Source: Cordia subcordata (taxonomy: Eukaryota; Streptophyta; Magnoliopsida; Boraginales; Cordiaceae). From it: DNA of 64,000 nt. This document shows, piece by piece, positions 1-11,929 of this stretch. How positions within the stretch are numbered: position 1 is the first letter of the stretch; each line of letters starts with the position of its first letter. The notes beneath the pieces are model-generated. The model worked only from the letters and a program-made list of their open reading frames with translations. It did no database searches and was not told the origin of the DNA. The DNA lies in contig JAPTOF010000005.1 of the NCBI GenBank assembly GCA_028554755.1, positions 21,116,001-21,180,000 on the forward strand, given 5' to 3'. A program made the translations under genes and the position numbers.

Positions 1-2397
1 ATCTGAATTTTATATTGGATCACGAGACGGCACCGTACCGTAGCTGAGAAGATTGCACTTTGCTAGAGAGGCAAACATGAATATGTATGTATATATACAT
101 CTATGTCAGTATATATATGAGACCGAGTGGAAATAGTTTGACGTTGACTTTGACTTTGACTTGGTGTGCACCCCTCGAGCACTCCAGCTGGGGAGGTGTG
201 ACAACAAAGCGCGAGCAGAAAATCACGACGATGAAGAGGACAGTTGTCATAGACTTCGACGGGATATATTATCTGATACTTTCATGGTATGACACTAGAG
301 TCTACTGTTGATGACATGGCAAGATGTGATATGATGATCGTTGAAGTTGTAAATTGTGCTCCTAGATTTTGCGTAGATTGTGGAAAATTTAAGCAAAAAA
401 GACAATAAATGAATATCTTATCCTGATAGGACAGCAGACGGAAAGGTAAGAGATTTAATCGTTCTAAATTATTAATAAAATTATTAAAAGATATTTTAAT
501 TAATTAATTATAATAGATAAATTTTGATTTTAACGTAATGATATCATATAAAGATTGCAATTTGAAAACAAGTCTTTAGCAAATGTAGTGGTCAAAATTG
601 GCATCGCATTTCCACCATAGATTTAGGAGGACGGCCCAATTGGCTAGGTTGTCTGAAAGCCCAAAAAAAACGTTTGGGTTTGTTAGAGTTTAAGGCCCAT
701 GATGAGATAGATTTTGTTATGCAAATTATATCCTGCATACACCTACCTGTTTGTTCAGTACCACACAATTGTTTGTTCAAAGACTGTTTATCGAGTACCT
801 CACAACTATTTATTTAGCGATGCACCTTACACCGTGTATATGCAAGTACATGATATAAGTTTTTATTCCCTTACTAAGTATTGAAGTGTCTTTGGCCAAC
901 ATTATAACAATGTCAAAGACTCACTCTATACCTTGCATTCTGATCTCGTAGATTGTTGGTTTCCTAAAAATTCTTGGTCATAAATTTGGCTTCGACGTCT
1001 AACAAATCATTCTAGGAGTTTCTCTAATTTTGACTTTCTTTATGAAACTGCTTAAGTTAATGTAATATCCAAGTATCAAAATTTATATCCTCATGACAAT
1101 AGTATCATGAGAAGATTCGCTAGTTATTGAAAACATTTTATCATTGTTGATTAGGTTGCCTAATGTGCTAAGATCTTAGGTACTAGGCCACTAGGTGCCC
1201 ACTGATTGGGCCAGTGTTACTCTAGGGTCCATTTATACGGTCTTTTCTTTTTTCGTAAATAATATTTTTCATTAAGAGCCTTCTTTTTTTCAACTGTTTG
1301 GATTAGTTTCTAAAAAGCTAAAACCTTTTAAAACCTTTCGAATAGTTCATTAATATTTCTATCGTGTGGTTTAATGAACTAATACTTTGTGATTAAAAAA
1401 AAAAAACAAAAGTCTTTTTAGTGGGTATAATATTTGCACTCATGCATGTTAGATTAATATTTCTATTGATATGATAAATATCATTTTCGAAAATTCTCGC
1501 ATTAAATTTATCATTTTTAATAATTCTTTTTTCAAAGTGTTGAGTTATATTTTTTAAGGGAGAATCCCACAAAAAGTCGTTATTATTTACAAAAAGTGTT
1601 AATTTAGTCCTCATTGTTTCAAAAGTCACCAATTTGGTCTTCAACTAATAGTTACTTGGGTCACTAATCAACTAGTCCAAAATATTAGTTCAAGTTATTA
1701 GTTATACCCACACCACTCACTTATAAATAAGTCACAAGTCATCCCATAAATTAATGTCCCATATCAATTTCTGGAGTGATTTCTAACTTGTTTATAAGTT
1801 GTGTAGATATAACTAATCACTTGGGTTAATTAATTTGGGCTAATTGATGCTAGAGGCCCAATTAGATAAATGGTTATGCGCACAACTAATCTCACACGCC
1901 GGCCAAAGATCCAAGTTCGGGAGTGTGACATTGTGTGCACAATTATATTTATATTACAAGTTAGTTAATTTGAAAATAATTCTCGCAACTATAATCTTAT
2001 GCTTTGTATTTTTTCTAATTATATGTTTTTTTATATATTCCATAAGCCGCACCACCGTTCAAATATTTCACTCATTGAACCCAAATCTAATGGGCAATCA
2101 CATTTTGTAGATGATGTGAAAAGAAAAAGTAGAAGAAAAATAATTTTCTAGGTTTTCCTGTATTTCTTTCTTTGGCCGAGGCGGAGTGCTGGAAGCTGTC
2201 GTGTATTTCCTGCATGTTCGGCGCTTTGCTGCCATTTTCGTGCTGCTCGGTGGGCGTTTTATATATATATACATGTACCAGTTCAGCATACCCTTGCGTA
2301 TGCACGAGTAAGCCCAACAAATGTTAAAAAGAAAATATAAATAATATATATGTTACAAGGGATAATTTTATCGAAGTTTATCTGAATCAAGAACTCA
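1..2397. other. AT-rich intergenic DNA, no gene recognised
   Basis: I find no supported gene here. Open frames are short, AT-biased and unlike any family I know. Around 1690-1735 and 1785-1830 two stretches are roughly inverted copies of each other (related to TTAGTTATACCCACACCACT and its reverse complement), so a degraded transposon end or foldback is likely. A cluster of W-box cores lies near the left edge and could belong to a gene outside the window. Confidence 0.5.
138..160 (+). promoter_or_regulatory. Cluster of four W-box cores (TTGAC)
   Basis: TTGAC occurs at 138-142, 144-148, 150-154 and 156-160, a spacing of 6 bases. WRKY transcription factors bind TTGAC(C/T), and clustered W-boxes are typical of defence-responsive promoters. 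No gene start is visible next to it in the window, so its target is unknown and it may simply be a short tandem repeat. Confidence 0.35.
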
Positions 2398-2597
2398 TAT
2401 TTATATTTGTAAGAAAATGAGATATATGGTTCATTTAAAATGGATTTTTTAAAGACATATTTTTTGTATAATTTTTTAAAAGTAGTATTTTCATGAGAAA
2501 TTCAAAGGAGTTTCAACCCTTTTAAAAGTTGATCTAAATAATTACCGTAAAGAAGGAAAATTCTTTATACATACATAAGTATAATGTGTATTGGGTA
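2398..2597 (+). repeat. Dispersed inverted repeat, arm A (about 200 bp)
   Basis: This stretch reappears as its reverse complement at 8295-8494 with only scattered differences. The shared block runs from a TATTTATATTT-like edge to TGTGTATTGGGTA. I see no terminal inverted repeats and no clear target duplication, so the element class is unknown. Arm B sits inside a copia reverse transcriptase, which shows that the sequence is mobile or was copied there. Confidence 0.75.
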
Positions 2598-4099
2598 AAT
2601 ATAAGTATATAACATTCCACGAACGTTTTTTTCTATTTTTCTTCGAAAAGAGCATATCTATATCTATATCTATATATTATAAAGCAGTGGTTTGCATTTC
2701 TAGTTTATGCCAAGTATCATTATGTCATGCTTTCTTGTTCATGCAAGGATAACAAAAATTATTTTCTAACTTAATTTTTTGTAGCCTATATTTATATATG
2801 AATATCTATATGCTTATATTTAAAGCTATATGTGTTAAGGGCTTGTTCAAAAAAATTAATTGGTTGAGTAGTTAATAACTTATTAAAAAAATATCTTTGT
2901 TAAATTAGCTATAGGTCAGCTAATAGCAAATGATAAACTCTAATTTAACATTTTCAAGAATTTGTAAGTTAACATTTTGTTTTTTTTTTTTTTCTTTGGG
3001 TGATTAAACAAAGAGCAAACAGTTACTTGGTCACCAATTTTCACTGGACCCCACAGGCTCAGCAATTAATGTGAGGATTTCATGTGTCTAAATAAGATCG
3101 ATTCTTACTCAAATAACTCCCAGGTCTACCTGACACTTCCAATGATTTTTTGGTGAGAGAGAAATGTGGAGAGAAGCCATGCGTCTGTCTTCAACCCCTC
3201 AACTAACACGTGGCAGGGGGGAGGGGGGACATAGTCTCTGCGTAGCAACTTGGGTGGCAGAAAACAAAAAAAGTGCGTCTTTTACCACCCTGTTTGTGTA
3301 TTTCTTTCAGTAGCCCTGCATACGCAGGATTTTCTTCTTCTTCTTTTTTTTTTTTTTTTCCTAACACTATTTTTCAAAAGCATTTTAAAAATAACTTACT
3401 TTTTAAAAAATGACTCAAAGAGACTCTGAGACAACGGATTCGAGAAGTTCAGACTGACTTGGTATGATTTATCTATTTCTTTCCTTTGTCTTTATCTTCT
3501 TCTTTTTTTTGGATAAATTTCTCTTCATCATATAGAGCTAGAAAATGCATTATATACACTGTTAAAATAATTTAATAACATTTGGTCTCTATTTACAATT
3601 TGATTTTAAATCTAAATTTTTAAAAGCATGCATGCCACGTATATTTCGAACAATAAGTTTAAAAATAATAAGATATGGTTTAAAAATATCCAAATTCACA
3701 AATTTCAAAAACTAAAAATTCATTCTAAACATATAGAATTAAAATATATCAGAATAATAAAAGATAAAGGATTATTTGAAATTATTTTCTCTATTTTATA
3801 TTCCTTTTTTTTGCGGTTAACATTATTTTTAATTAAATACGTCAAATAATTATTTATCTTTATTATTTTGATATGTTTTAATTATGTATGTTTAAGATGA
3901 ATTATTTAGCCTTCGAAATTTGTGAATTTGAATTTTTTGATTCAATAACTAATTTTTTTAGAACTTATTGTTCACTATACGCATGTCATGCAAATGCTTT
4001 TAAAAATTAAGATTTAACGTCAAATTGTAAATAAAGACCAGTCAATATTCGATAATTTCAATAGTATTTTTAATACATTTTTTAACTTTAGAAGATATA
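2598..4099. other. Intergenic DNA with a G-box
   Basis: No gene is recognised. A CACGTG G-box followed by GC lies at 3207-3214, next to a G-rich tract at 3216-3229 and upstream of a T/C-rich tract at 3330-3360. The layout resembles a promoter, but no convincing coding exon follows, so this is a weak regulatory hint only. Confidence 0.35.
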
Positions 4100-4314
4100 G
4101 GGCCGGTTTGGATTGATTTTTTTTCAAAAAAAAAATATTTTTTTTCCTGAAAAAGTTATGTTGAATTTGTAATAACTATTTGATTTGATTTTCAAAAAAG
4201 CTGAAACTCTGAAAAAAGTTCAAATATAGCTTTTTTTAGAAGTCAGAATTTTCAGCTTCTAAAAAAAAGCTGTTAAAAAAAGTACTTTTGAAAAAAGCCA
4301 ATCCAAACGAGCCC
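4100..4314. mobile_element. Tourist-like MITE, copy 1
   Basis: It begins GGGCCGGTTTGGATTGATTT and ends with the inverse form AAAGCCAATCCAAACGAGCCC-like terminus. ATA flanks both ends (4097-4099 and 4315-4317) as a 3-bp target duplication. The interior is poly(A)/poly(T)-rich and non-coding. Members of the same family recur across the window, several with TAA/TAA flanks, which points to the PIF/Harbinger (Tourist) group. Confidence 0.75.
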
Positions 4315-5511
4315 ATAGACAAATTGATCAAGAAGGAAAAGATAAAGAAAAAGGAAAAAAATAAATCATATATCAAGCCAAAACTGATTCCCGGACAGAC
4401 TCCTGACTGGATCATTTTTCAAAACATCCGTAAAAGTAGGTTATTTTTGAAGTGCAAATGGAAAATGGGATTAAGATATAAAAAAAAAAAAAAAAGAAAA
4501 GGTCCCTCAAACCACACATTGTTTGCAGAGACTAGACACAAAATGACCAAATCAGTGACCTGAGCATATAAATTATTAGTTAAATCATCATTAACGGAAA
4601 AAAAATGGCTTGTGCATTATTATCAGTTAAATCATCATTGACCAGGAAAAAAAAAAACTTGAGCAATAATGCGCGTAGATACAAAACCAAAAAAAAAAAA
4701 AAACCAAAAAAATGATGGTCTAACCTGAAATAAAGTAGATGCTTTGAAGTTGGCATTAATAAAACCAAATAACAAATTCCTCCACCCTATTCCTCCCTAG
4801 CAACTGGACTCAACACCACGAACAACCCCACTGCTATCACCCCCGGCCCCCAATTTGCCGCATTTTCCTGATCTTAATCTGATCTCACCTTGTGAAATAA
4901 CACTTGATATCAAATAATAACTTCTATATTTAGAAGAATATATATAGCACCGAGCTCTAATAAGGCAATAACTTTTGCATGGCTATGTAGAAGTTGTCCA
5001 AGTGAAGAAATGAATATAAAGTGTGAGATTATGGTGCACTACTGTATAGTCTTGAAGATGACGATAGAATAATACCAATTTAACTAATTATTATGTTCTT
5101 TATTTATATATTTATGATAGTGCCAAGGAATAATATATTTTATTGGGTTTTGATTGCTTTGAGATTAAGCTGTCTTGGATGAGATTAATCTCTTGCTTCA
5201 ATTTGGGAAACCGACACTTATGCCGAAAGTGATCCCTTACCTTGAAGTTCCATGTCAAGGTAGTTATTTTCACTTGAAAATTTGCGTCTTCTTTTTTTCC
5301 CCTCAAAAAATACATATTTATATATTTGCATCAAGAGTTTTATATTAACATTGTTGATTACAAATTCAAACGTAGGAGGATGACGTGAGGCAGTCGATAG
5401 TCAACATAAACATTCTGGAATGTTTATATGAACTTTCAAGTGATGTCAACAAGATAAGACTTAATTTAATTGACTTAGTTTAGTTCGCTAGGGGTGTGAA
5501 GTTAATATCTC
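4315..5511. other. Intergenic DNA flanking the copia 3' end
   Basis: No gene is recognised. The copia 3' LTR would be expected on the minus strand below 5512. A possible polypurine tract (GGGGCACATTAGGAG on the minus strand) lies at about 5506-5522, but I could not match a terminal repeat here to the other end of the element. Confidence 0.35.
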
Positions 5512-6410
5512 CTAATGTGCCCCAAACAACCATTTCTGGAGAAGTTGTGTGAAGACATTTGCTATTTGTTTGTCAGAGGGAATACATGAGATGAGAAGCT
5601 TCTTGGAGACAACTTGCTTGCGAACACAATGGTAGTTGATCTTGATGTGTTCCATTTGACCATGAAACACAAGGTTTGAAGCTAAAGCAATGACTAAAAT
5701 ATTATCACAAGATAAAGTAGGCACTGAGACTTGAATATGAAGGGCAACAAGTAAATATGTAAGCCAGCTAATTTTGCAAATGTCTGAGCCATTGCACAAT
5801 TCTTAGCTTCAGTTGAGCTTTACGACATTGTGGCCTGCTTTTTAGAGCTTCAAGAAACCATATTTGAACTAAAAGAAAAGCAGAAACTAGTGGTGGACTC
5901 ACGATCAAGAATATCACTGGCCTCGTCACTATCTGAGAAGAGAGTGAGTGTGAGAAGTCCAAGTCGAAATAAAAGCCCTTGATTCAGTATGCCTTTGATG
6001 TACCTGAGTACTTTCTTGAGGTCAACATAGTCTACATTGGTTGGATTGTGCATCTTTTGACAAATGCTATTGATTGCAAACTGAAGCTCTGGCTTTGTGA
6101 TAGATATATATTGCAATGCCCCTACTAAGCTTCTGTAAAAAGTTGATTTGTAAATGGTTCTGCTGCACCTTGTGAAGGAGCAGTATACTTGGAATTAACT
6201 AGAGAGTCAGCTAGTTTACAGTCAACCATGCCAGCTTTCTGAAGCAACTCTTTAGCGTACCTAGACTGATGTAAAAGCGATCCTTCAAAAGTTACTTTGA
6301 CTTCAATGCCAAGAAAATAAGATAGCTTTCCCAAGAACTTCATTGCAATAGAGGCTTGCATTGTTTGTAGCAAATTAGAAATAGCTTCAAAAGCGCTTCT
6401 AGTTAGAATT
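5512..6410 (-). pseudogene. copia RT C-terminal part and RNase H remnant
   Basis: Translation from 6410 downward gives a stretch typical of copia RT after the active site (MKFLGKLSYFLGIEV), followed by an LRYIKG motif. At 5512-5800 comes an RNase H end resembling the usual 'H-IKI-YH-VR' and 'IANVFTQ' signatures. These segments lie in different frames (6125-6436, 5850-6116, 5512-5799), so at least two frameshifts separate them. The upstream half of the RT lies beyond the solo-LTR-like insertion. Confidence 0.82.
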
Positions 6411-6415
6411 ATATC

Positions 6416-8174
6416 TGTTGTTAATTCAATTTTCACATTATTCTTTTATTAATTCGGGCTTTATGGGATTTAATTTAATGTTAAATTGTGAGTATTTTGA
6501 GTACTGGCGCATTTTTAATTGATTTAGAATTTTCTTATATATTTTGGGCTTAATAATTTATTTTAATTTTATGCAAGAAAATTATTTAATTAGAAGAAGG
6601 AATTTCCTAAAATTGAATTAGGAGGGTCAAAAAGAAAGAAGAAGTCAAATACTTGGAATAGAATAATAAAGGTTGAAAATTTGCGAATCACAGAAAAATT
6701 CGTAACACAAGCTAGGAGCTCAGAATAAGGCAATTCCAATTCCAGATGTCCACGAGAAGCTTAGAATGAGAGCTACAACTTCCCAATTCGGAGTTTTAGC
6801 TATTTTTGATGATAAAGTGGTGTGAATTGCGTTTAAATTTTATAGCACAAAAAGACAAAATAAGCAACAAAGTGGAGGGACCCATACCAATTAAATTGGG
6901 CAAACATTAGAGTTGGCGGCTGGTATCTCACGGGCAAGAAAAGACAGAAAGACATGAACTGGCAATAAATTAATGCATTAGATGCGACCCACATGAAAGA
7001 AAAGGCCAAAATAAGTGAATCGTTGGCCAAGTTAAAATTACTGGTGGTAGAAACTTGTCTAAGGCATGCCTATCTACATGCTATCATATTTCAAAGGGGG
7101 AACGAGCATGAGCATTAGACATTTCGTGGTTTTTTTCTTTTCTTTTTCTTTTTGCTACAGTGAGCAGCAGTACTTAGCATAGGATTTAGTTTTTCCGTTG
7201 TTCTTTCCTTCACATACGTAATAAAACTCGGGTTATTTTGCAACTCAAGCTAGATTATTCTGTAACGTATTCTTTACTTTTAATTTAGTTTAATTTTATG
7301 TTTTATTTTCATATTTATTCTTTTAATACCATTCTAGGCTAAGAATTTTTTTTTTCCGTGCTAAAGCTAGGATGAAGCCTTGTTAATTTACTTTATACTA
7401 TATTTGAGATTTAATTTTTCCCATGAAATTGGTCTTTCAAGTTTAAAGTTTATTCGCTTATTAATTGTTTGAAATAATTTCTTAGATGAGTTCAATAATG
7501 TTTTCCCATGCTTCGAATAATTTTTTACAATTGATAGCTTCGTTTTTAATGCTGACTATTAATTGTGATTTCAAATATGAGATACAATTAATGATTTGAC
7601 GATCTTTCTGAAATTAGAATAAACACACCTTAGTTTTTATTAATTCAAAACTTAATGATGATATTTTCCATGATAACAAAGCCTAATCGTGAGATTATCA
7701 TGTAGTAAAACTTGGGAAAATTTAGTACTCAAATATAGTTGAAGATAAGATTAACAAGGTGGAGTCCGAAACCTTAAGCCATTTATTCTTGCAAGCTTAA
7801 CTTCTTATTTTATTTTCTCTCTATTTGTTTTACAACTCTTCTTTATTTTAATTTACTTTATTACTGTTTTGCGATTCTTGTTTTTTAATTTCTTTTGTTA
7901 GTTGATTTAGTTTTAGATTTAATTTCTTATTTCTTAATTCGTAGTTTAATTAATTATTTTCATTATTGTTCTGGTTTAGTTTTTGTTATTTAATTTAGTT
8001 TTATTTTCATAATTATTCGCCAAAATCAAACTCGTCCAGCTAGATTAGGAAGTCCTAATTTTTGTGTAAAACTTGTCCTTCACATAACAAGTCCCTATGG
8101 GATCGACCTCTTATTTGTCTGAATGATATTGGCATAAGATTCGTGCACTTGCGAGTAATTAAAACATCACAATA
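6416..8174 (+). mobile_element. Solo-LTR-like insertion (1,759 bp) inside copia RT
   Basis: The block starts TGTTGTTAATTC and ends CATCACAATA. The same five bases, ATATC, stand immediately outside both ends (6411-6415 and 8175-8179). A 5-bp duplication plus TGTTG...CAATA ends, one base off TGTTG...CAACA, is what a solo LTR leaves after LTR-LTR recombination. Near the right end is CGTGCACTTGCGAGTAATT, a motif I associate with the ends of long plant gypsy-type LTRs (from memory, not checked). No coding capacity is seen. The copia RT frame continues on both sides. Confidence 0.72.
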
Positions 8175-8179
8175 ATATC

Positions 8180-9353
8180 ATCCACATATACCAGTAATAT
8201 GGGAGTGTGTGTAGGCGCATGGTTAAAAAACATATAGGAATCTACAGTGGTACTTTGAAAACCACAGCTCACCAGGAAGGAAGACAACTTGGAGTACCCA
8301 ATACACATTATACTTATGTATGTATAAAGAATTCTCCTTCTTTACGGTAATTATTTAGATCAACTTTTAAAAAGGTTGAAACTCCTTTGAATTTCTCATG
8401 AAAATACTACTTTTAAAAAATTATACAAAAAATATGTCTTTAAAAAATCCATTTTAAATGAACCATATATCTCATTTTCTTATAAATATAAATATAAATA
8501 TAAGTCCATAGAGTGACTTATTAAGCTTGCACACATAGTCAGGTTTTGTAGGATCAGTAAAGCTTGGAGGTTGTATCATAGATACATTTTCTTCAAGATC
8601 TCCATGCAGAAAAGCATTGGAGACATCAACTGGTGAAAATTCCATCCAAAATGCAGAGCTAAAGAGATTATAGTCTTAATTATAGGTTTCTTCATAACTA
8701 GACTGAAGGTTTCTGTAATCGATCCCAACTTCTTGATAGAAGCCTTTGGCTTCTAGCCTGGCTTGAAATCTTGCAATAGATCCATCTACATGCTTTTTAA
8801 ATTTGTATACCCATCTACATCCAATTGGTTCTCTGTCTGATGGTTTTGGAACTAAAGTCCAAGTGTTCTGCTACATAAGAGCTGAGTATTCTTCTTGTAT
8901 AGCATGTTGCCAACAGGGATGCTTGGAGGCTTCCTTAAATGAGATTGGTTCAATTTCAGTTGAAGCAATAGAGGCAGTATTAGACTGGTATTTCACAGGG
9001 AGTGGTGGCAGGGAACCTATTTTTGATCTTGTGGCCATGGAATAGAGGTTTGATGGTACAGGAATATAAGTGGTAGTAAGGTGGGAAGAGCTATTTGCAG
9101 AATTTGCAGAAGTTGACGAGGAACTAGGGACATTTGTAGAGGGTGAAGAATCAAGATTTGGGAGACTCTGAGATGAAGTAGATAATGCCGATGATTCAGA
9201 ATTTAGAGAATTTGAATAGCCAGATGAAGTAGAGGGAGTTGATCCAGCGGAGAAAACTGGAGTTACTAATATGCAAGTATTGACATTGAAGATTAAACTT
9301 GACTGTGACCCAAAAAGGAAGACAAACTCTATAAACCTCACACATCTGGACAA
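8180..9353 (-). pseudogene. copia RT N-terminal part, broken by a repeat
   Basis: The minus strand encodes the start of a copia RT: WQHAIQEEYSALM, a stop, then PIGCRWVYKFK, a [17 protein letters not shown] motif and [11 protein letters not shown]. The 200-bp repeat at 8295-8494 interrupts it just after SLYGL. Coding resumes with SKLSSFLVSCGF and runs to the YVDD active site near 8180-8195, where the solo-LTR-like insertion starts. The stops and both inserts mean it cannot be functional. Confidence 0.82.
8295..8494 (-). repeat. Dispersed inverted repeat, arm B (about 200 bp)
   Basis: This is the reverse complement of 2398-2597. It lies between two parts of the copia reverse transcriptase, so it arrived after the copia element. 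The roughly seven residues expected between SLYGL and the downstream part are missing, so the insertion was accompanied by a small loss of target. Confidence 0.75.
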
Positions 9354-10526
9354 TAGACTTGGCCAGTATCAAGGTCAAGACATTTATAATCCTTGGTGCA
9401 GAAGGAGTATCCCAGAAAGACACAAGGCCTGGATTTTGGCTCCAGTTTATTGGCAGTATGAGGTTTCAGGCAAGGAAAACAAAGGCATCCAAACACTTTT
9501 AGAGCATTGTAGGATGGAATTTCTTTGTATAAGCATTGGTAGGGTGATTGATTGTCCAAGACTGGAGCGAGGAGTTTGTTTATGAGAAAATTTGCTGTAG
9601 CTAAGGTTTTAGCCAATACTGGGATGGTAAGGAACTGTGGTTAAAAAAAGCTAATGTGGTTTCAATGAGATGAATGTGTTTTCTCTCACACCTTCCATTT
9701 TGTTCAGGAGTATGTGGGCAAGTTTTCTGATGTAAGGTGCCTTGTTGTTGCAGAAAAAGCTTAAATTTGGTGCTAGTGTATTCACCTCCATTATCAGTCT
9801 CTAGCATTTTAATTTGAACATTAAACTATGTTTTTACCATGGCATGAAAGCTAAGATAAGCATCATAAACAGCAGCCTTGTGTTTCAGAGGATAAATCTA
9901 AGAAAATCTAGGGCAATAATCAAGGAAAATGACATAGAATCTGTAGCTCATACATGAGACAGTACGGGCTGGACTCAATACATCTAAATGAATAAGATCA
10001 AATGGACTGTATGACTGAGGAAATGAAAGTTTATGAGATTTAGACACTAAACAATTTGTACAATTGCTAGAATCAAGTCTTAGTGTAGTATTGATCAAAG
10101 AAGAGACAACATTAGTGATTTGTCTTGATCGATGCCCAAGCCTCAAGTGCCACAACTTGTCATGACTGGAACTTGCAGAGTGCTGAGAGATGGTCACAAA
10201 TGCAGAAGATGATGAAGGAACAACATGCTTGGATAGAGCAGTGGACAAAGCAATTTGAATTGAATACAAACCATTTTCACAAGAGCCCTAGAACATCACC
10301 AAATTGGATGTGTTGTCCATAATAGTGACCCCTTTGTTAGTAAAAATGCATAGCGATTATTGTTTTTGGTGAGTTGATAAACAGAAAGCAGATTGGATGA
10401 TATAGAAGGAACATAGATAATATTAGATATAGTGAAAGTAGCAGAAGGTGTTATGAGCTTACCACTCCCAGTGTTAGATATAGACAAGTTTGCTCCATCG
10501 TCAACAGAAACAGTTTCTGACCCCAT
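9338..10526 (-). pseudogene. copia GAG-pre-integrase and integrase remnants
   Basis: The segment at 9898-10269 carries LWHLRLGHRS, the HxxxH part of the GAG-pre-integrase zinc domain, with later CTNC and an HLDV motif. The segment at 9601-9807 carries ETDNGGEY and HTPEQNGRCERKH, the D and E regions of a DDE integrase core. The segment at 9338-9616 carries VFGCLCF and FLGYS, the integrase C-terminal signature. The three lie in different frames. At 10296-10526 is a fragment of the copia protease/linker region. Confidence 0.85.
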
Positions 10527-10636
10527 ATAAGGTTGAGTAGTCTACAGCTATGAAACATCATTGGTGATGTGACTTGTAGCGCCTGTATCCAATAACCAAT
10601 TAGTAGATGGAGCAGAAGAGGATCGAACTTGGGCTG

Positions 10637-11605
10637 TCATTGCAGTTTACTTAGGCTTGACATAATAATAGTTGTTAGTATCAAGCCTATGCCAACATTG
10701 AAGTGCATTATGATTAGGTTTATTGCAAATTTAAAAGATAGCAATAGAAGTCTTTGGAGAAGATGCTGTTGAAGTATTTGTCTGGGGATTGCCTTTGCCT
10801 CCTCTGTTTGCATTTTTTTGACCTCTCTATCTCCTCTGGTATTATAATTGTTCCCGCCCCTATCTCTTTGTCCAGTTGAAGTGGGATACAGTGCTGTATG
10901 AAGTTTTGAATTGGCTCCTGGACTAGTGAAGCCATTGATTGTGGCTTTCCTAGTGAAGGAGAGGTTCAATTGCTCATTCAGTAAAAAAGACTTGTGAGTG
11001 CAGGTAAGGTAATGGAGTATCTCCGCACCCAATAGAACTGGCTAGAGAGTTGTAAGCCGGAGACAATTCTTTTAGTATATAGAACACCAATTCCTCATCG
11101 CTAAGACTTTTTGTTTGCAGCAGTAAGAGTATTACCCAGAGTCTTGATTTCATGCAAGTATTGTTAGACAGTTTTAGAGCCTTTGGTGAGGTTACACAGG
11201 CGATTCTTGAGATGATGGACATGAGCGAGACTACAAGATTTGTAATGCTGCTTAACGGCTTGCCCAATCACAGAGTGCAGTAGGTAAATGATAGATGTGT
11301 GATAATACTGTGAGTGTGGTAGCAGCATAAAAGCAAGATTTTAGATGTTCATCAATGGTCATCCACTCTTTAAGTAGTCAGGATTTATCCACAACTGATC
11401 CATCAACATCTTTAACAAGAGGATTTGGACAAGGAATAGTGCCAATTACATGACCAGGAAGCTTATTTGCTTTCAACAGTGAAAGGAATTGAGTCTTCCC
11501 CAATAGAAAATTGTTGTTATCGTGTTTAATTGTTACAAAAGATAGAAAATTCTGAAGCAAGGTCTTTAATCCAGAAGGAGCTGAGGAAGCAGATGTAGAA
11601 GCCAT
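10637..11605 (-). pseudogene. copia gag remnant
   Basis: The likely start is the ATG at 11603-11605, giving MASTSASSAPSG and then a copia gag N-terminus (FVTIKHDNNNFLLGKTQF) that ends at a stop at 11378. Downstream frames are broken. Near 10690-10735 the minus strand encodes CNKPNHNALQC, the end of a CCHC zinc knuckle whose first cysteine region is lost. Confidence 0.8.
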
Positions 11606-11869
11606 GCAGGAAAAAGATCGGAGAGAAGAGAATATTCTACCGGAGAGAAGAAGATTCCAATCGGAGAAAAGTAATCGCGACGACAAATTTATTGATGCGT
11701 AGCACAGAGTAAGTTGATTGCGAAGCTTGAAAGCTCCTTCGCTATGGAGATCTCTCAAGAAAAAAAAAAAATGGCGCTGGAACCTTTGATGTTCTAATGA
11801 CCATATTAGATGTTTGAGAGAGAGAATTTGGCAGACGGTCATTTTCGTTGATTGGAAATTGGTAGTCAA

Positions 11870-11883
11870 TTACAGTTATTGAG

Positions 11884-11929
<46 letters not shown>

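Larger units (their letters stand above)
5512..11869 (-). mobile_element. Degenerate Ty1/copia LTR retrotransposon, nested insertions
   Basis: Read on the minus strand the order is gag, zinc-knuckle remnant, GAG-pre-integrase, integrase, reverse transcriptase and RNase H, which is the copia order (integrase before reverse transcriptase). Every domain is split by stops or frameshifts, so the element is dead. Two foreign blocks interrupt it: a 1.76-kb solo-LTR-like insert at 6416-8174 and a 200-bp repeat at 8295-8494. Without them the coding part is about 4.4 kb, normal for copia. A degenerate primer-binding site may lie near 11780-11815. The two LTRs could not be paired, so the outer limits are approximate. 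Confidence 0.88.

Noticed and set aside
87..311. 74-codon frame at the left edge
   Set aside because: It starts in an ATAT-rich stretch, runs through the W-box repeat (LTLTLTLT) and matches no family.
1690..1830. Foldback or LTR remnant
   Set aside because: The inverted similarity is short and imperfect, with no target duplication, so no element is called.
4288..4563. 91-codon frame on the plus strand
   Set aside because: Its first part is the MITE right end and the rest is lysine-rich from poly(A) tracts; no protein-like signal.
5395..5511. 3' LTR of the copia element
   Set aside because: A purine tract is present, but no repeat matching the region above gag could be found, so the LTR is not annotated.
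8871..9353. 160-codon serine-rich minus-strand frame as a separate gene
   Set aside because: It is the copia spacer between integrase and RT, ending in the RT N-terminal motif; part of the retroelement.
9271..9585. 104-codon plus-strand frame in the copia region
   Set aside because: It is antisense to the copia integrase remnant, which explains the open frame.
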